Under the pieces are notes generated by a model. It did no database searches. It worked only from the letters and a program-made list of their open reading frames with translations, and was not told the DNA's origin. Both the position numbers and the translations under genes were made by a program. Shown piece after piece: positions 8,215-15,429 of a stretch of 37,460 bases of DNA. The stretch comes from Acidobacteriota bacterium. Its GTDB lineage: Bacteria; Acidobacteriota; Vicinamibacteria; Vicinamibacterales; CAVVIG01. The DNA lies in contig JACPZW010000065.1 of assembly GCA_016195265.1 (NCBI GenBank), positions 1-37,460 on the forward strand. The letters run 5' to 3'. Positions within the stretch are counted from its first letter, which is position 1; every line of letters starts with the position of its first letter.

Positions 8215-9051
8215 GTGCCACGCATTCTGGCGAAAGAGACGCTCGCGCCGGACGTCGTCCGGTTCTGGATCGACGCCCCGGCCATCGCGCGGAAGCGCCG
8301 GCCGGGCCAATTCGTCATCATCCGCACGGACGAAACCGGCGAGCGCATCCCGCTCACCATTGCCGACGCCGATCCGGCGCACGGCGCCATCTCCCTCATC
8401 GTCCAGGCGGTGGGCAAGAGCACCCATAAGCTGAACCGCCTCGAGCCCGGCGACACCATTCTGGACGTCGCCGGTCCGCTCGGCCAGCCGACGCGCATCG
8501 AACCGGGCATGCGCGTGTGCTGCATCGGGGGCGGCATCGGCACCGCGGTCGTCTATCCCATCGCGAAGGGCGTCAGGGCCGCAGGCGGCAGTGTCGCGGG
8601 CATCATCGGCGCGCGCACGCGCGACCTGATCATCCTTGAGCGCGAGATGTCCGCCGTCGCCGATCCTTGCCTCGTCACAACCGACGATGGCAGTTACGGA
8701 CGCAAGGGGCTCGTGACCGAGGCGCTGCGCATGCTGCTCGGCGAGGGCTACGGCTTCGACGAAGTCGTCGCCGTCGGCCCGCTGCCGATGATGCAGGCCG
8801 TGTGCAGCGTCACGAGGCCGCTGGGGCTGAAGACCATCGTCAGCCTCAATCCGATCATGGTCGACGGCACGGGCATGTGCGGCGGCTGCCGCGTGACGAT
8901 CGGCGGCGAGCAGAAGTTCGTGTGCGTCGATGGACCCGAGTTCGACGGGCACCAGGTGGACTTCGCCGAGGTGGCCGCCCGGCTTCGGGCGTATCGCGAG
9001 GACGAAGCTGCGGCGATGGATCGCTACCGCGCGGAGATTGCCAGTGCGTGA
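8215..9051 (+). CDS. Sulfide/dihydroorotate dehydrogenase-like FAD/NAD-binding subunit (NfnA/SudB-like)
   Basis: This 278-residue protein resembles the small flavin subunit of NADH-dependent ferredoxin:NADP oxidoreductase (Nfn) and sulfide dehydrogenase. It has a flavin-binding barrel (RRPGQFVIIR, GERIPLTIADAD), an NAD-binding site (CCIGGGIGTAVVYPIAK) and a C-terminal [2Fe-2S] cluster region with C222, C225 and C237. The GTG start at 8215 has AGGTGG about 10 bases upstream, and the family's N-terminal PRILAKETLAPDV follows at once. The next gene encodes the matching large subunit, so the two probably form one complex. In strict aerobes the physiological reaction of this pair is uncertain. Confidence 0.88.
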   Translation: MPRILAKETLAPDVVRFWIDAPAIARKRRPGQFVIIRTDETGERIPLTIADADPAHGAISLIVQAVGKSTHKLNRLEPGDTILDVAGPLGQPTRIEPGMRVCCIGGGIGTAVVYPIAKGVRAAGGSVAGIIGARTRDLIILEREMSAVADPCLVTTDDGSYGRKGLVTEALRMLLGEGYGFDEVVAVGPLPMMQAVCSVTRPLGLKTIVSLNPIMVDGTGMCGGCRVTIGGEQKFVCVDGPEFDGHQVDFAEVAARLRAYREDEAAAMDRYRAEIASA

Positions 9052-9113
9052 GCCGGGTCCAAAAGGACCCGGCCTACACATCGATATGTAGGGCGGGTCC
9101 TTTCGGACCCGCC
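9052..9113. repeat. Head-to-head pair of REP-like hairpins between the two flavoprotein genes
   Basis: Two perfect 9-bp stems lie at 9052-9073 (gccgggtcc, AAAA loop) and 9092-9113 (ggcgggtcc, TTTC loop), separated by CTACACATCGATATGTAG. They start directly after the stop codon of the small subunit and fill nearly the whole spacer before the next start at 9126. Confidence 0.8.
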
Positions 9114-9125
9114 TGAGGACGGGAC

Positions 9126-10583
9126 ATGGCGAAGAAGATCACGCAGAAGGTCAAGACGCCGATGCCGCTGGTCGACCCGGACGTCCGGCGGCATTCGTTC
9201 GGCGAGGTGGCGACCGGCTACTCCGTCGAGCTCGCGCGACAGGAGGCCTCGCGCTGCATCGAGTGCAAGAACATGCCGTGCGTCGCGGGCTGTCCCGTCG
9301 AGATCGACATCCCCACCTTCGTGCGGCAAGTCGCGTCAGGCGATTTCGATGGCGCATTCCAGACGCTCAGCGCGAAGAACCTGCTGCCGGCCGTGTGCGG
9401 CCGCGTCTGCCCACAGGAAGATCAGTGCGAGAAGCTGTGCACGCTCGGCGTCCGCTTCGAGCCTGTCGCGATCGGACGGCTCGAGCGGTTCGTCGCCGAT
9501 TACGCCAGTGCCTGTCACCTACCTGTCACCTGCCTGTCACCTACCAGTCACGTGACAGGCACTGGACGGAAAGTCGCCATCGTCGGGTCGGGGCCCGCGG
9601 GACTGACGGCCGCGGCCGATCTCGCAAAGCTTGGCCACAGCGTCACGATCTTCGAGGCGCTGCACAAACCCGGCGGCGTCCTGATGTACGGCATCCCGGA
9701 GTTCCGCCTGCCGAAGACGATCGTCGAGAGCGAGATCGACAAGCTGACCGGACTCGGCGTCGACATCAAGACGAATCACGTCATCGGCCGGATGTTCACC
9801 ATCGACGAGCTGTTCAACGAGCTCGGCTTCGACGCGCTCTTCATCGGCACCGGGGCCGGTCTTCCCCATTTCCCGTCGATCCCCGGCGTCAACCTCATCG
9901 GCGTGTACTCGGCGAACGAGTACCTCACGCGCTCGAACCTGATGAAGGCGTACCGCTTCCCCGAGCACGACACGCCGATCGTCCGCGGCAAGAACGTGGC
10001 GGTGATCGGCGGCGGCAACACCGCGATGGATTCCGTGCGAACGGCGTTGCGCCTCGGCGCGGAGCACGCGTACCTGATCTACCGGCGGTCGCGCGACGAG
10101 ATGCCGGCGCGTGCGGAGGAAGTCGAGCACGCCGAGGAAGAAGGCGTGGAGATCGTGCTGCTGGCCGCACCCACGGAGCTGCTCGGCAACGAGAAGTCGC
10201 GCGTCCGCGCGATGCGGTGTGTCCGGATGGCGCTCGGCGAGCCCGACGCCTCAGGACGGCGCAGCCCGGTCCCGATCGCCGGATCCGAATTCGAGCTCGA
10301 GGTCGACACGGTCGTGTTCGCCGTCGGCCAGGGCGCCAACCCCCTGATCCGATCCACGACGCCCGACCTGCCGGTGACGAAGTGGGGTTACATCGTGGCC
10401 GATCCGGCGACCGGCGCGACGCAGAAGCCGGGCGTCTTCGCGGGCGGCGACATCGTGACGGGCGGCGCCACCGTCATTTCCGCCATGGGCGCGGGACGCC
10501 GCGCCGCACGCGCCATCGACGCCTATCTTCATCGTCTGCCGGCCCGAGGTCACGTGGCGGCGGATGTCTTCATCTCGACGTGA
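9126..10583 (+). CDS. gltA: Glutamate synthase small-subunit-like oxidoreductase (NfnB/SudA-like) with an in-frame repeat insertion
   Basis: This 485-residue protein is of the glutamate synthase small subunit/NfnB type. It has two [4Fe-4S] sites (C44, C47, C52, C56 and C91, C95, C101, C105), an FAD site GSGPAG (154-159), and an NAD(P)H site GGGNTAMD near residue 300. It ends with GVFAGGDIVTGGATVISAMG. Paired with the preceding gene it probably passes electrons between NAD(P)H and an iron-sulfur carrier. Between the Fe-S domain (ERFVADYA) and the FAD domain (GRKVAIVG) lie about 20 extra residues (127-146) encoded by an 11-bp tandem repeat. This is a linker position, so function may survive. 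Glutamate synthesis alone is less likely because no large subunit is present. Confidence 0.88.
   Translation: MAKKITQKVKTPMPLVDPDVRRHSFGEVATGYSVELARQEASRCIECKNMPCVAGCPVEIDIPTFVRQVASGDFDGAFQTLSAKNLLPAVCGRVCPQEDQCEKLCTLGVRFEPVAIGRLERFVADYASACHLPVTCLSPTSHVTGTGRKVAIVGSGPAGLTAAADLAKLGHSVTIFEALHKPGGVLMYGIPEFRLPKTIVESEIDKLTGLGVDIKTNHVIGRMFTIDELFNELGFDALFIGTGAGLPHFPSIPGVNLIGVYSANEYLTRSNLMKAYRFPEHDTPIVRGKNVAVIGGGNTAMDSVRTALRLGAEHAYLIYRRSRDEMPARAEEVEHAEEEGVEIVLLAAPTELLGNEKSRVRAMRCVRMALGEPDASGRRSPVPIAGSEFELEVDTVVFAVGQGANPLIRSTTPDLPVTKWGYIVADPATGATQKPGVFAGGDIVTGGATVISAMGAGRRAARAIDAYLHRLPARGHVAADVFIST
9505..9565. repeat. 11-bp tandem repeat with 14-bp inverted ends inside gltA
   Basis: Four units of 11 bases (cctgtcaccta, cctgtcacctg, cctgtcaccta, ccagtcacgtg) run from 9511 to 9554. 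The element is bounded by perfect 14-bp inverted copies of ccagtgcctgtcac at 9505-9518 and 9552-9565. The reading frame is kept. The same unit appears at 27542-27563. Confidence 0.85.
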
Positions 10584-10601
10584 CCACGGGAAAGGACCAT
10601 C

Positions 10602-10931
10602 ATGCGGAAGATCATCGCGTTGGGAATCGTGCTTGGGCTCGGCCTGGCAACCACGGCGGCCGCGCAGGATGCGAAGGTGAAGGGCGAGAAGCTCTACGTC
10701 GATCAGAAGTGCGGCATGTGCCATTCGATCGGCGACAAGGGCAGCAAGAAGGGCCCGCTCGACGGCGTCGCGAGCAAGTACTCAGCGGACGAACTGCGCC
10801 AGTGGATCGTCGATGCGAAGACGATGACGGCGACGGCGAAGGCGACGCGCAAGCCGGACATGAAGAACTACGCGCTGCCGAAGGAAGACGTGGACGCGCT
10901 GGTGGCGTACCTGGGGACGTTGAAGAAATAA
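10602..10931 (+). CDS. Small periplasmic c-type cytochrome
   Basis: This 109-residue protein has a signal peptide (cleavage near AAAQD) and one heme c site, CGMCH (C37, C40, H41). A Met in KPDMKNYALP is a likely sixth heme ligand. It ends with DVDALVAYLGTLKK, the usual last helix of class I cytochromes c. A GGAAAGGA Shine-Dalgarno lies just upstream. It is 18 bases after the gltA-like gene and on the same strand, so it is probably co-transcribed. It should carry electrons in the periplasm, but its partner is not evident. Confidence 0.9.
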   Translation: MRKIIALGIVLGLGLATTAAAQDAKVKGEKLYVDQKCGMCHSIGDKGSKKGPLDGVASKYSADELRQWIVDAKTMTATAKATRKPDMKNYALPKEDVDALVAYLGTLKK

Positions 10932-10936
10932 GGCCC

Positions 10937-12571
10937 CTACTGCCGTGCGCCCGGCGAAGTGGCGCGCACGGTCGGATACTTAATCCCCAGCTGCTCGAGG
11001 TAGTTCTTGTACTTCGTCGGATCGTAGTAGTACTTCTTCATCTCGGGCCGGTACTTCGCCATGGTCTGCGCGTTCAGCCAGATCGCGGGCGTGTCCTCAG
11101 GCCGCATCAGCGGGATGTACTTGGTGGTCTTGGTCTGAACATTCTTGAAATAGTCCCACGCCTGCGTCACGAGCTCGGGCTTCATCAGGAAATCGATCAC
11201 CGTCAGCGCCACGACCTTCGCGCCCGCCTGGATGCCCTTGTGCGCGATCGGCGTCGCCATCGAGATCGCGTTCGCCCAGTTGTGGCCCGGGCCGGCGGCC
11301 ATGTTCGACGGATAGCGCAGCGTGACCGTCGGCACGTTCCACGAGATGTCCCCGATATCGTCGGAGCCGCCGCCGCGCTTCTCCTCGTCCGGAATCGACT
11401 CGCGGCCGCCGAGCGGCTGGAGCTTCGTCGCCAGACCGACCTCCGGCACCTTCAGCTCGTGCTGCAGCGCCTTGGCCAGCGTCTGATCGGCTTCACTCCA
11501 TTGCGGCAGGCCGACCTTCTCGATGTTGGCGTGCATGACTTCGGCGATCGTCCTGTTGAAATGGCCGGGCCACGCCGATCCGAGGATGCGCATCGAGACC
11601 TCGGTGTCGGTCATCATCGCGGCCGCCTTGGCCATGCGATCGCCGATCTCGTTCATTTCCTTGATGTGCGCGTAGTCGGTCTCGCGGAAGTAGTACCAGA
11701 CTGACGCGTTGGGCGGCACGACGTTCGGCTGATCGCCGCCGTTGGTGATCACGTAGTGCGAGCGCTGCTGGAGGCGCAGATGTTCGCGGCGGAAGTTCCA
11801 GCCGACGTCCATCAGCTCGACGGCGTCCAGCGCCGAGCGGCCGCGCCACGGCGCGCTCGCCGCGTGCGCGCTCTCGCCTTTGAAGCTGTACTCGACCGAC
11901 ACGAGGCCGTTCTGCGTCCCGTCGCCCCACGTGACGCCGAGGTTCTCGCCGACATGGGTGAAGATCGAGATGTCCACGTCCTTGAACATCCCGGCGCGCA
12001 CGTAGTACGCCTTCGTGCCGACGAGCTCTTCGGCGACGCCCGGCCAGAGCATCAGCGTGCCCTGCAGGTGCTGCTGCTCCATGATTTTCTTCACGGCGAG
12101 CGCAGCGGCGATCTGAAGCGGCATCCCGGAATTGTGGCCCTCGCCGTGCCCCGGCGCGCCTTCGATGATCGGATCGTGATACGCGACGCCGGGCTTCTGC
12201 GACGCCTGCGGGATGTCGTCGATATCGCTGCCGAGCGCGATGACCGGCTTGCCATTGCCCCACCGCGCCGTCCACGCGGTCGGAATCCCGGCGACGCCCT
12301 CCTGAATCGTGAAGCCGTTCTGCCGGAGGATGTTCGTCAGGAACTTGGAGGTCTCGAATTCCTGGAAGCCGAGCTCCGCGAAGCTGAAGACCGAGTCGTT
12401 CCACTTCTGGATGTTCTCCTGCATCCCGTCGACCTCGAGGCCGACGTTCTGCTTGTACTGCTCCAGTTGTGGAGTGGACGGCGACGCGGCCGCCGGCGCC
12501 GGCCGAGGCGCCTGCGCGTCGAGTGACACCGCCGCGACGACGCCGGCAACAAGAAATGACCAACGGACCAT
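10937..12571 (-). CDS. Secreted M20-family amidohydrolase, AbgB-like (paralogue 1)
   Basis: This 544-residue protein has a signal peptide (AAVSLDAQA). M20 metal-site motifs follow: ALGSDIDDIP near residue 115, GHGEGHNSGMP near 142, WPGVAEE near 178, and GGSDDIGDISWNVPT plus GPGHNWANA in the last third. The GEGHN form of the second motif and GDISW match aminobenzoyl-glutamate hydrolase AbgB-like proteins. The likely reaction is metal-dependent hydrolysis of an N-acyl amino acid or amide in the periplasm, with unknown substrate. By eye about four in five residues match the next gene. AAGGAGAGA provides a good ribosome site before the ATG at 12571. It lies downstream of paralogue 2 in the same operon. 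Confidence 0.9.
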   Translation of the reverse strand: MVRWSFLVAGVVAAVSLDAQAPRPAPAAASPSTPQLEQYKQNVGLEVDGMQENIQKWNDSVFSFAELGFQEFETSKFLTNILRQNGFTIQEGVAGIPTAWTARWGNGKPVIALGSDIDDIPQASQKPGVAYHDPIIEGAPGHGEGHNSGMPLQIAAALAVKKIMEQQHLQGTLMLWPGVAEELVGTKAYYVRAGMFKDVDISIFTHVGENLGVTWGDGTQNGLVSVEYSFKGESAHAASAPWRGRSALDAVELMDVGWNFRREHLRLQQRSHYVITNGGDQPNVVPPNASVWYYFRETDYAHIKEMNEIGDRMAKAAAMMTDTEVSMRILGSAWPGHFNRTIAEVMHANIEKVGLPQWSEADQTLAKALQHELKVPEVGLATKLQPLGGRESIPDEEKRGGGSDDIGDISWNVPTVTLRYPSNMAAGPGHNWANAISMATPIAHKGIQAGAKVVALTVIDFLMKPELVTQAWDYFKNVQTKTTKYIPLMRPEDTPAIWLNAQTMAKYRPEMKKYYYDPTKYKNYLEQLGIKYPTVRATSPGARQ

Positions 12572-12589
12572 TGCGTATCTCTCCTTCAG

Positions 12590-12617
12590 CAGTCCTCAGC
12601 CTTCCGCCCTCAGCCCT
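12590..12617. repeat. 7-bp tandem array between the two M20 genes
   Basis: Four units of exactly 7 bases: cagtcct, cagcctt, ccgccct, cagccct. The array starts inside the stop codon of paralogue 2 and ends just before the ribosome-binding site of paralogue 1. Confidence 0.8.
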
Positions 12618-14280
12618 ACTTCTTGGGCTTCTCCGTCGTCGGGTACTTGATCCCGAGCTGCTCGAGGTACGTCTTGTACTTGCTCGGGTCGTAGTAGTAC
12701 TTCTTCATCTCCGGGCGGTACTTCTCCATCCGTTCCTTGTTCAGCCAGATGGCGGGCGTGTCCTCGGGCCGTATCAGCGGGATGTACTTCTTGTCCTTCG
12801 TCTGCACGTTCTTGAAGTAATCCCACGCCTGCGTCACGAGCTCGGGCCGCGTCAGCAGATCGATCACGGTCAGCGCGACCACTTTCGATCCGTACTGAAT
12901 GCCCTTGTGCGCGATCGGCGTCGCCATCGAGATCGCATTCGCCCAGTTGTGGCCCGGGCCGGCCTGGATGTTCGACGGGTAGCTGATCGTCACCGTCGGG
13001 ACGTTCCACGAGATGTCGCCGATGTCGTCCGACCCGCCGCCGCGCTTGTCTTCGTCCGGGATCACTTCACGCCCGCGCAGCGGCTGGATCTTCGTCGCGA
13101 GCCCCGTCTCGGCCACTTTCATCTCGCGCTGCACGGCCTTGGCGAGCGCGACGTCCGCGTCACTCCAGACCGGCAGCCCGACCTTTTCAATATTCGCGTG
13201 CATCACCTCGGCCACCGTCTTGTTGAAGTGCCCGGGCCACGCGGAGCCGAGCACGCGCATCGAGTACTCGGTGTCGGTCATCATCGTGGCGGCCTTCGCC
13301 ATGTTGTTGCCGATGTCCCAGAGTTTTTTGATCTCCTCGTAGCTCGTCTCGCGGAAGTAGTACCAGACCGATGCGTTCGGCGGGACGACGTTGGGCTGAT
13401 CGCCGCCGTTGGGGATCACGTAGTGCGAGCGCTGCTGCAGGCGCAGGTGCTCGCGGCGGAAGTTCCAGCCGATGTCCATCAGCTCGACGGCGTCGAGCGC
13501 CGAGCGGCCGCGCCACGGCGCGCCGGCGGCGTGTGCGCTCTCGCCCTTGAAGTCGTACTCCACCGACACCATGCCGTTGCCGCCGCTGTCACCCCAGCTG
13601 ACGTTCATGCCCGCGCCGACGTGCGCGAAGATGCAGATGTCCACGTCCTTGAAGGCGCCGGCGCGCACGTAGTACGCCTTCGTGCCGAGCAGCTCCTCCG
13701 CGACGCCCGGCCAGATTTTCAGCGTGCCCTGCAGGTGCTGCTGCTCCATGATCTTCTTGACCGCCAGCGCGGCCGCGATCTGCATCGGCATGCCGGAGTT
13801 GTGGCCCTCGCCGTGTCCCGGCGCGCCCTCGATGATCGGCTCGTGCCACGCGACGCCGGGCTTCTGCGACGCCTGCGGGATGTCGTCGATGTCGGAGCCG
13901 AGCGCGATGACGGGCTTGCCGCTGCCCCACGACGCCATCCACGCGGTCGGGATCCCCGCGAGGTTTTCCTGAATCGCGAAGCCGTTCTGCTTGAGGATGC
14001 CGGTGAGGAATTTCGTGGTCTCGAATTCCTGGAACCCGGGTTCAGCGAAGCTGAACACCATGTCGTTCCACTGCTGCAGGTTTTCCTTCATGCCGTCGAC
14101 TTCGAGGCCGACGTCGTTCTTGTACCTGTCGAACGTCGGATTCGGCGGCAGCGAGAACGGCGGCCCCGCAGGCGCGGGCTCGGCCTGGCCTCGCCCGCGT
14201 TGAGCCTGCGGCGAAGGCGCGGTGACAGACATCGTGACGAGCGTGGCGAGCGCGAAGACGAAGAGGCGTGAGACGCGCAT
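12616..14280 (-). CDS. Secreted M20-family amidohydrolase, AbgB-like (paralogue 2)
   Basis: This 554-residue protein has a signal peptide (LFVFALATLVTMSVTAPSPQAQ). All the M20 motifs of paralogue 1 are kept: SDIDDIP, GHGEGHNSGMP, WPGVAEE, SDDIGDISWNVPT and GPGHNWANA. GGAGG lies 8 bases before the ATG at 14280, and a 7-bp repeat array lies behind that. This is the promoter-proximal gene of the tandem pair. The pair most likely arose by duplication. Divergence is greatest in the signal peptide and in a short stretch after the zinc site (AGMNVSWGDSGG against ENLGVTWGDGTQ), which may change substrate choice. That is inference only. Confidence 0.9.
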   Translation of the reverse strand: MRVSRLFVFALATLVTMSVTAPSPQAQRGRGQAEPAPAGPPFSLPPNPTFDRYKNDVGLEVDGMKENLQQWNDMVFSFAEPGFQEFETTKFLTGILKQNGFAIQENLAGIPTAWMASWGSGKPVIALGSDIDDIPQASQKPGVAWHEPIIEGAPGHGEGHNSGMPMQIAAALAVKKIMEQQHLQGTLKIWPGVAEELLGTKAYYVRAGAFKDVDICIFAHVGAGMNVSWGDSGGNGMVSVEYDFKGESAHAAGAPWRGRSALDAVELMDIGWNFRREHLRLQQRSHYVIPNGGDQPNVVPPNASVWYYFRETSYEEIKKLWDIGNNMAKAATMMTDTEYSMRVLGSAWPGHFNKTVAEVMHANIEKVGLPVWSDADVALAKAVQREMKVAETGLATKIQPLRGREVIPDEDKRGGGSDDIGDISWNVPTVTISYPSNIQAGPGHNWANAISMATPIAHKGIQYGSKVVALTVIDLLTRPELVTQAWDYFKNVQTKDKKYIPLIRPEDTPAIWLNKERMEKYRPEMKKYYYDPSKYKTYLEQLGIKYPTTEKPKK

Positions 14281-14304
14281 GAAGAAACCTCCACGAAGGA
14301 CGAA

Positions 14305-14419
14305 ATGGCTGATGGCTGATGGCTAACGGCTGATGGCCACTGGTGAAGGGATTCTACTCTGAGCCGATTCCATCGACCATCGACCATCCCCATCAGCCAT
14401 CAGCCATCAGCCATCAGCC
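14305..14419. repeat. Inverted pair of 7-bp arrays between divergent genes
   Basis: The left arm has six 7-base units (atggctg, atggctg, atggcta and variants) at 14305-14346. The right arm has seven units of the reverse complement type (catcgac twice, catcccc, atcagcc four times) at 14371-14419. About 24 bases of non-repeat sequence lie between. It separates the divergent M20 and YheT-like genes and ends 20 bases before the GTG start. Confidence 0.85.
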
Positions 14420-14439
14420 ATGGCGGATATGATCAATCC

Positions 14440-15429
14440 GTGTCCTCGTTCCTTCCGCGCCCGTCCCTCACCAACGGTCACTGGATGACGCTCTACGCGT
14501 GGGGCAACCCGCGGTACTTTCCGCGACTGCCTCCACCGACACGACGCCTGTTTGACGTGGCGCCGGCCACACGCGTTGTCGCCGATTGTCACTGGCACGC
14601 GCGCGCGTGGGAGCATCCGACACTTTTGGCGCTTCATGGACTGAACGGATCGAGCGACGCGCACTACATGAAGGGACTCGCCGCGAAAGCCTTCGCGCGC
14701 GGGATGAACGTCGTCCGGCTGAACCAGCGCAACTGCGGCGACACCGAGCAGCTCGCCGAAGGACTGTTCCATTCGGGGCTGACCGCCGACGCCGCGCACG
14801 TGGTGCACGAACTGACGCAGGTCGACGGCCTGCCGGCGATCGCCGTGGCTGGATATTCACTTGGCGGCAACCTCGCGCTGAAGCTCGCCGGGGAGTACGG
14901 CGCGTTCGCGCCAAAGGCGCTCGTCGGCGTCGCGGCCGTGTCGCCGATCATCGAGATCAGCGAGTGCACGCGCGCGCTCGAGCGCGGAGAGAACGTCCTG
15001 TATCAGTGGAATTTCGTGCGCGACCTGAAGCGGCGCCTGCGGCGCAAGGATCGGTGGCAGCCGGGCCGATTCGATCTCTCGAAGCTGGATGCGATCAAGA
15101 CCGTCCGGGAGTTCGACGATGTCTACACGGCGCCCTACTTCGGATTCCGCGGCGCCGAGGACTACTATCACCGCGCCAGCGCGATGCGGCTCATCGATCG
15201 CATCCGCGTGCCGGCGCTGATCATCACCGCGGAAGATGATCCATTCGTGCCGCCGGAGCCGTTCCGCGATCCGAAAGTCGCGCGGCACCCGCACGTCGAT
15301 CTCCGCCTGTCCGCGCACGGTGGCCACTGCGGCTTCGTTGGTCCCAGGGGCCCGAACTCCGGCGAGGACGACGGCTACTGGGCGGAGAATCAGATCGTGC
15401 AGTTCGTCGAGGCGCGTACCTGCGCCTGA
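14440..15429 (+). CDS. YheT-family alpha/beta hydrolase
   Basis: This 329-residue protein has an alpha/beta hydrolase core: LLALHGLNGSSDAHYMKG (oxyanion region), nucleophile elbow GYSLGG with S140, an acid in TAEDDPFVPPE, and the final His in AHGGHCGF. The layout, including NVVRLNQRNCGDTEQ, matches the YheT/ABHD1-3 esterase family. It lacks a signal peptide, so it is probably cytoplasmic. The substrate is not known. The start is GTG at 14440, since the nearby ATGs at 14420 and 14429 are in another frame. TATGAT at 14428-14433 ends 6 bases before the GTG and no Shine-Dalgarno is present, which suggests a leaderless mRNA. Confidence 0.88.
   Translation: MSSFLPRPSLTNGHWMTLYAWGNPRYFPRLPPPTRRLFDVAPATRVVADCHWHARAWEHPTLLALHGLNGSSDAHYMKGLAAKAFARGMNVVRLNQRNCGDTEQLAEGLFHSGLTADAAHVVHELTQVDGLPAIAVAGYSLGGNLALKLAGEYGAFAPKALVGVAAVSPIIEISECTRALERGENVLYQWNFVRDLKRRLRRKDRWQPGRFDLSKLDAIKTVREFDDVYTAPYFGFRGAEDYYHRASAMRLIDRIRVPALIITAEDDPFVPPEPFRDPKVARHPHVDLRLSAHGGHCGFVGPRGPNSGEDDGYWAENQIVQFVEARTCA

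Noticed and set aside
9263..11704. Plus-strand ORF of 813 codons across gltA and the cytochrome
   Set aside because: It is an out-of-frame shadow, and the true frames have clear Fe-S, FAD and heme motifs.
12469..14271. Plus-strand ORF of 600 codons opposite the M20 paralogue
   Set aside because: It is the antisense of a gene with well conserved metal-site motifs.
14305..14419. Terminal inverted repeats of an insertion sequence
   Set aside because: The arms are tandem heptamers and the centre is about 24 bases with no transposase.
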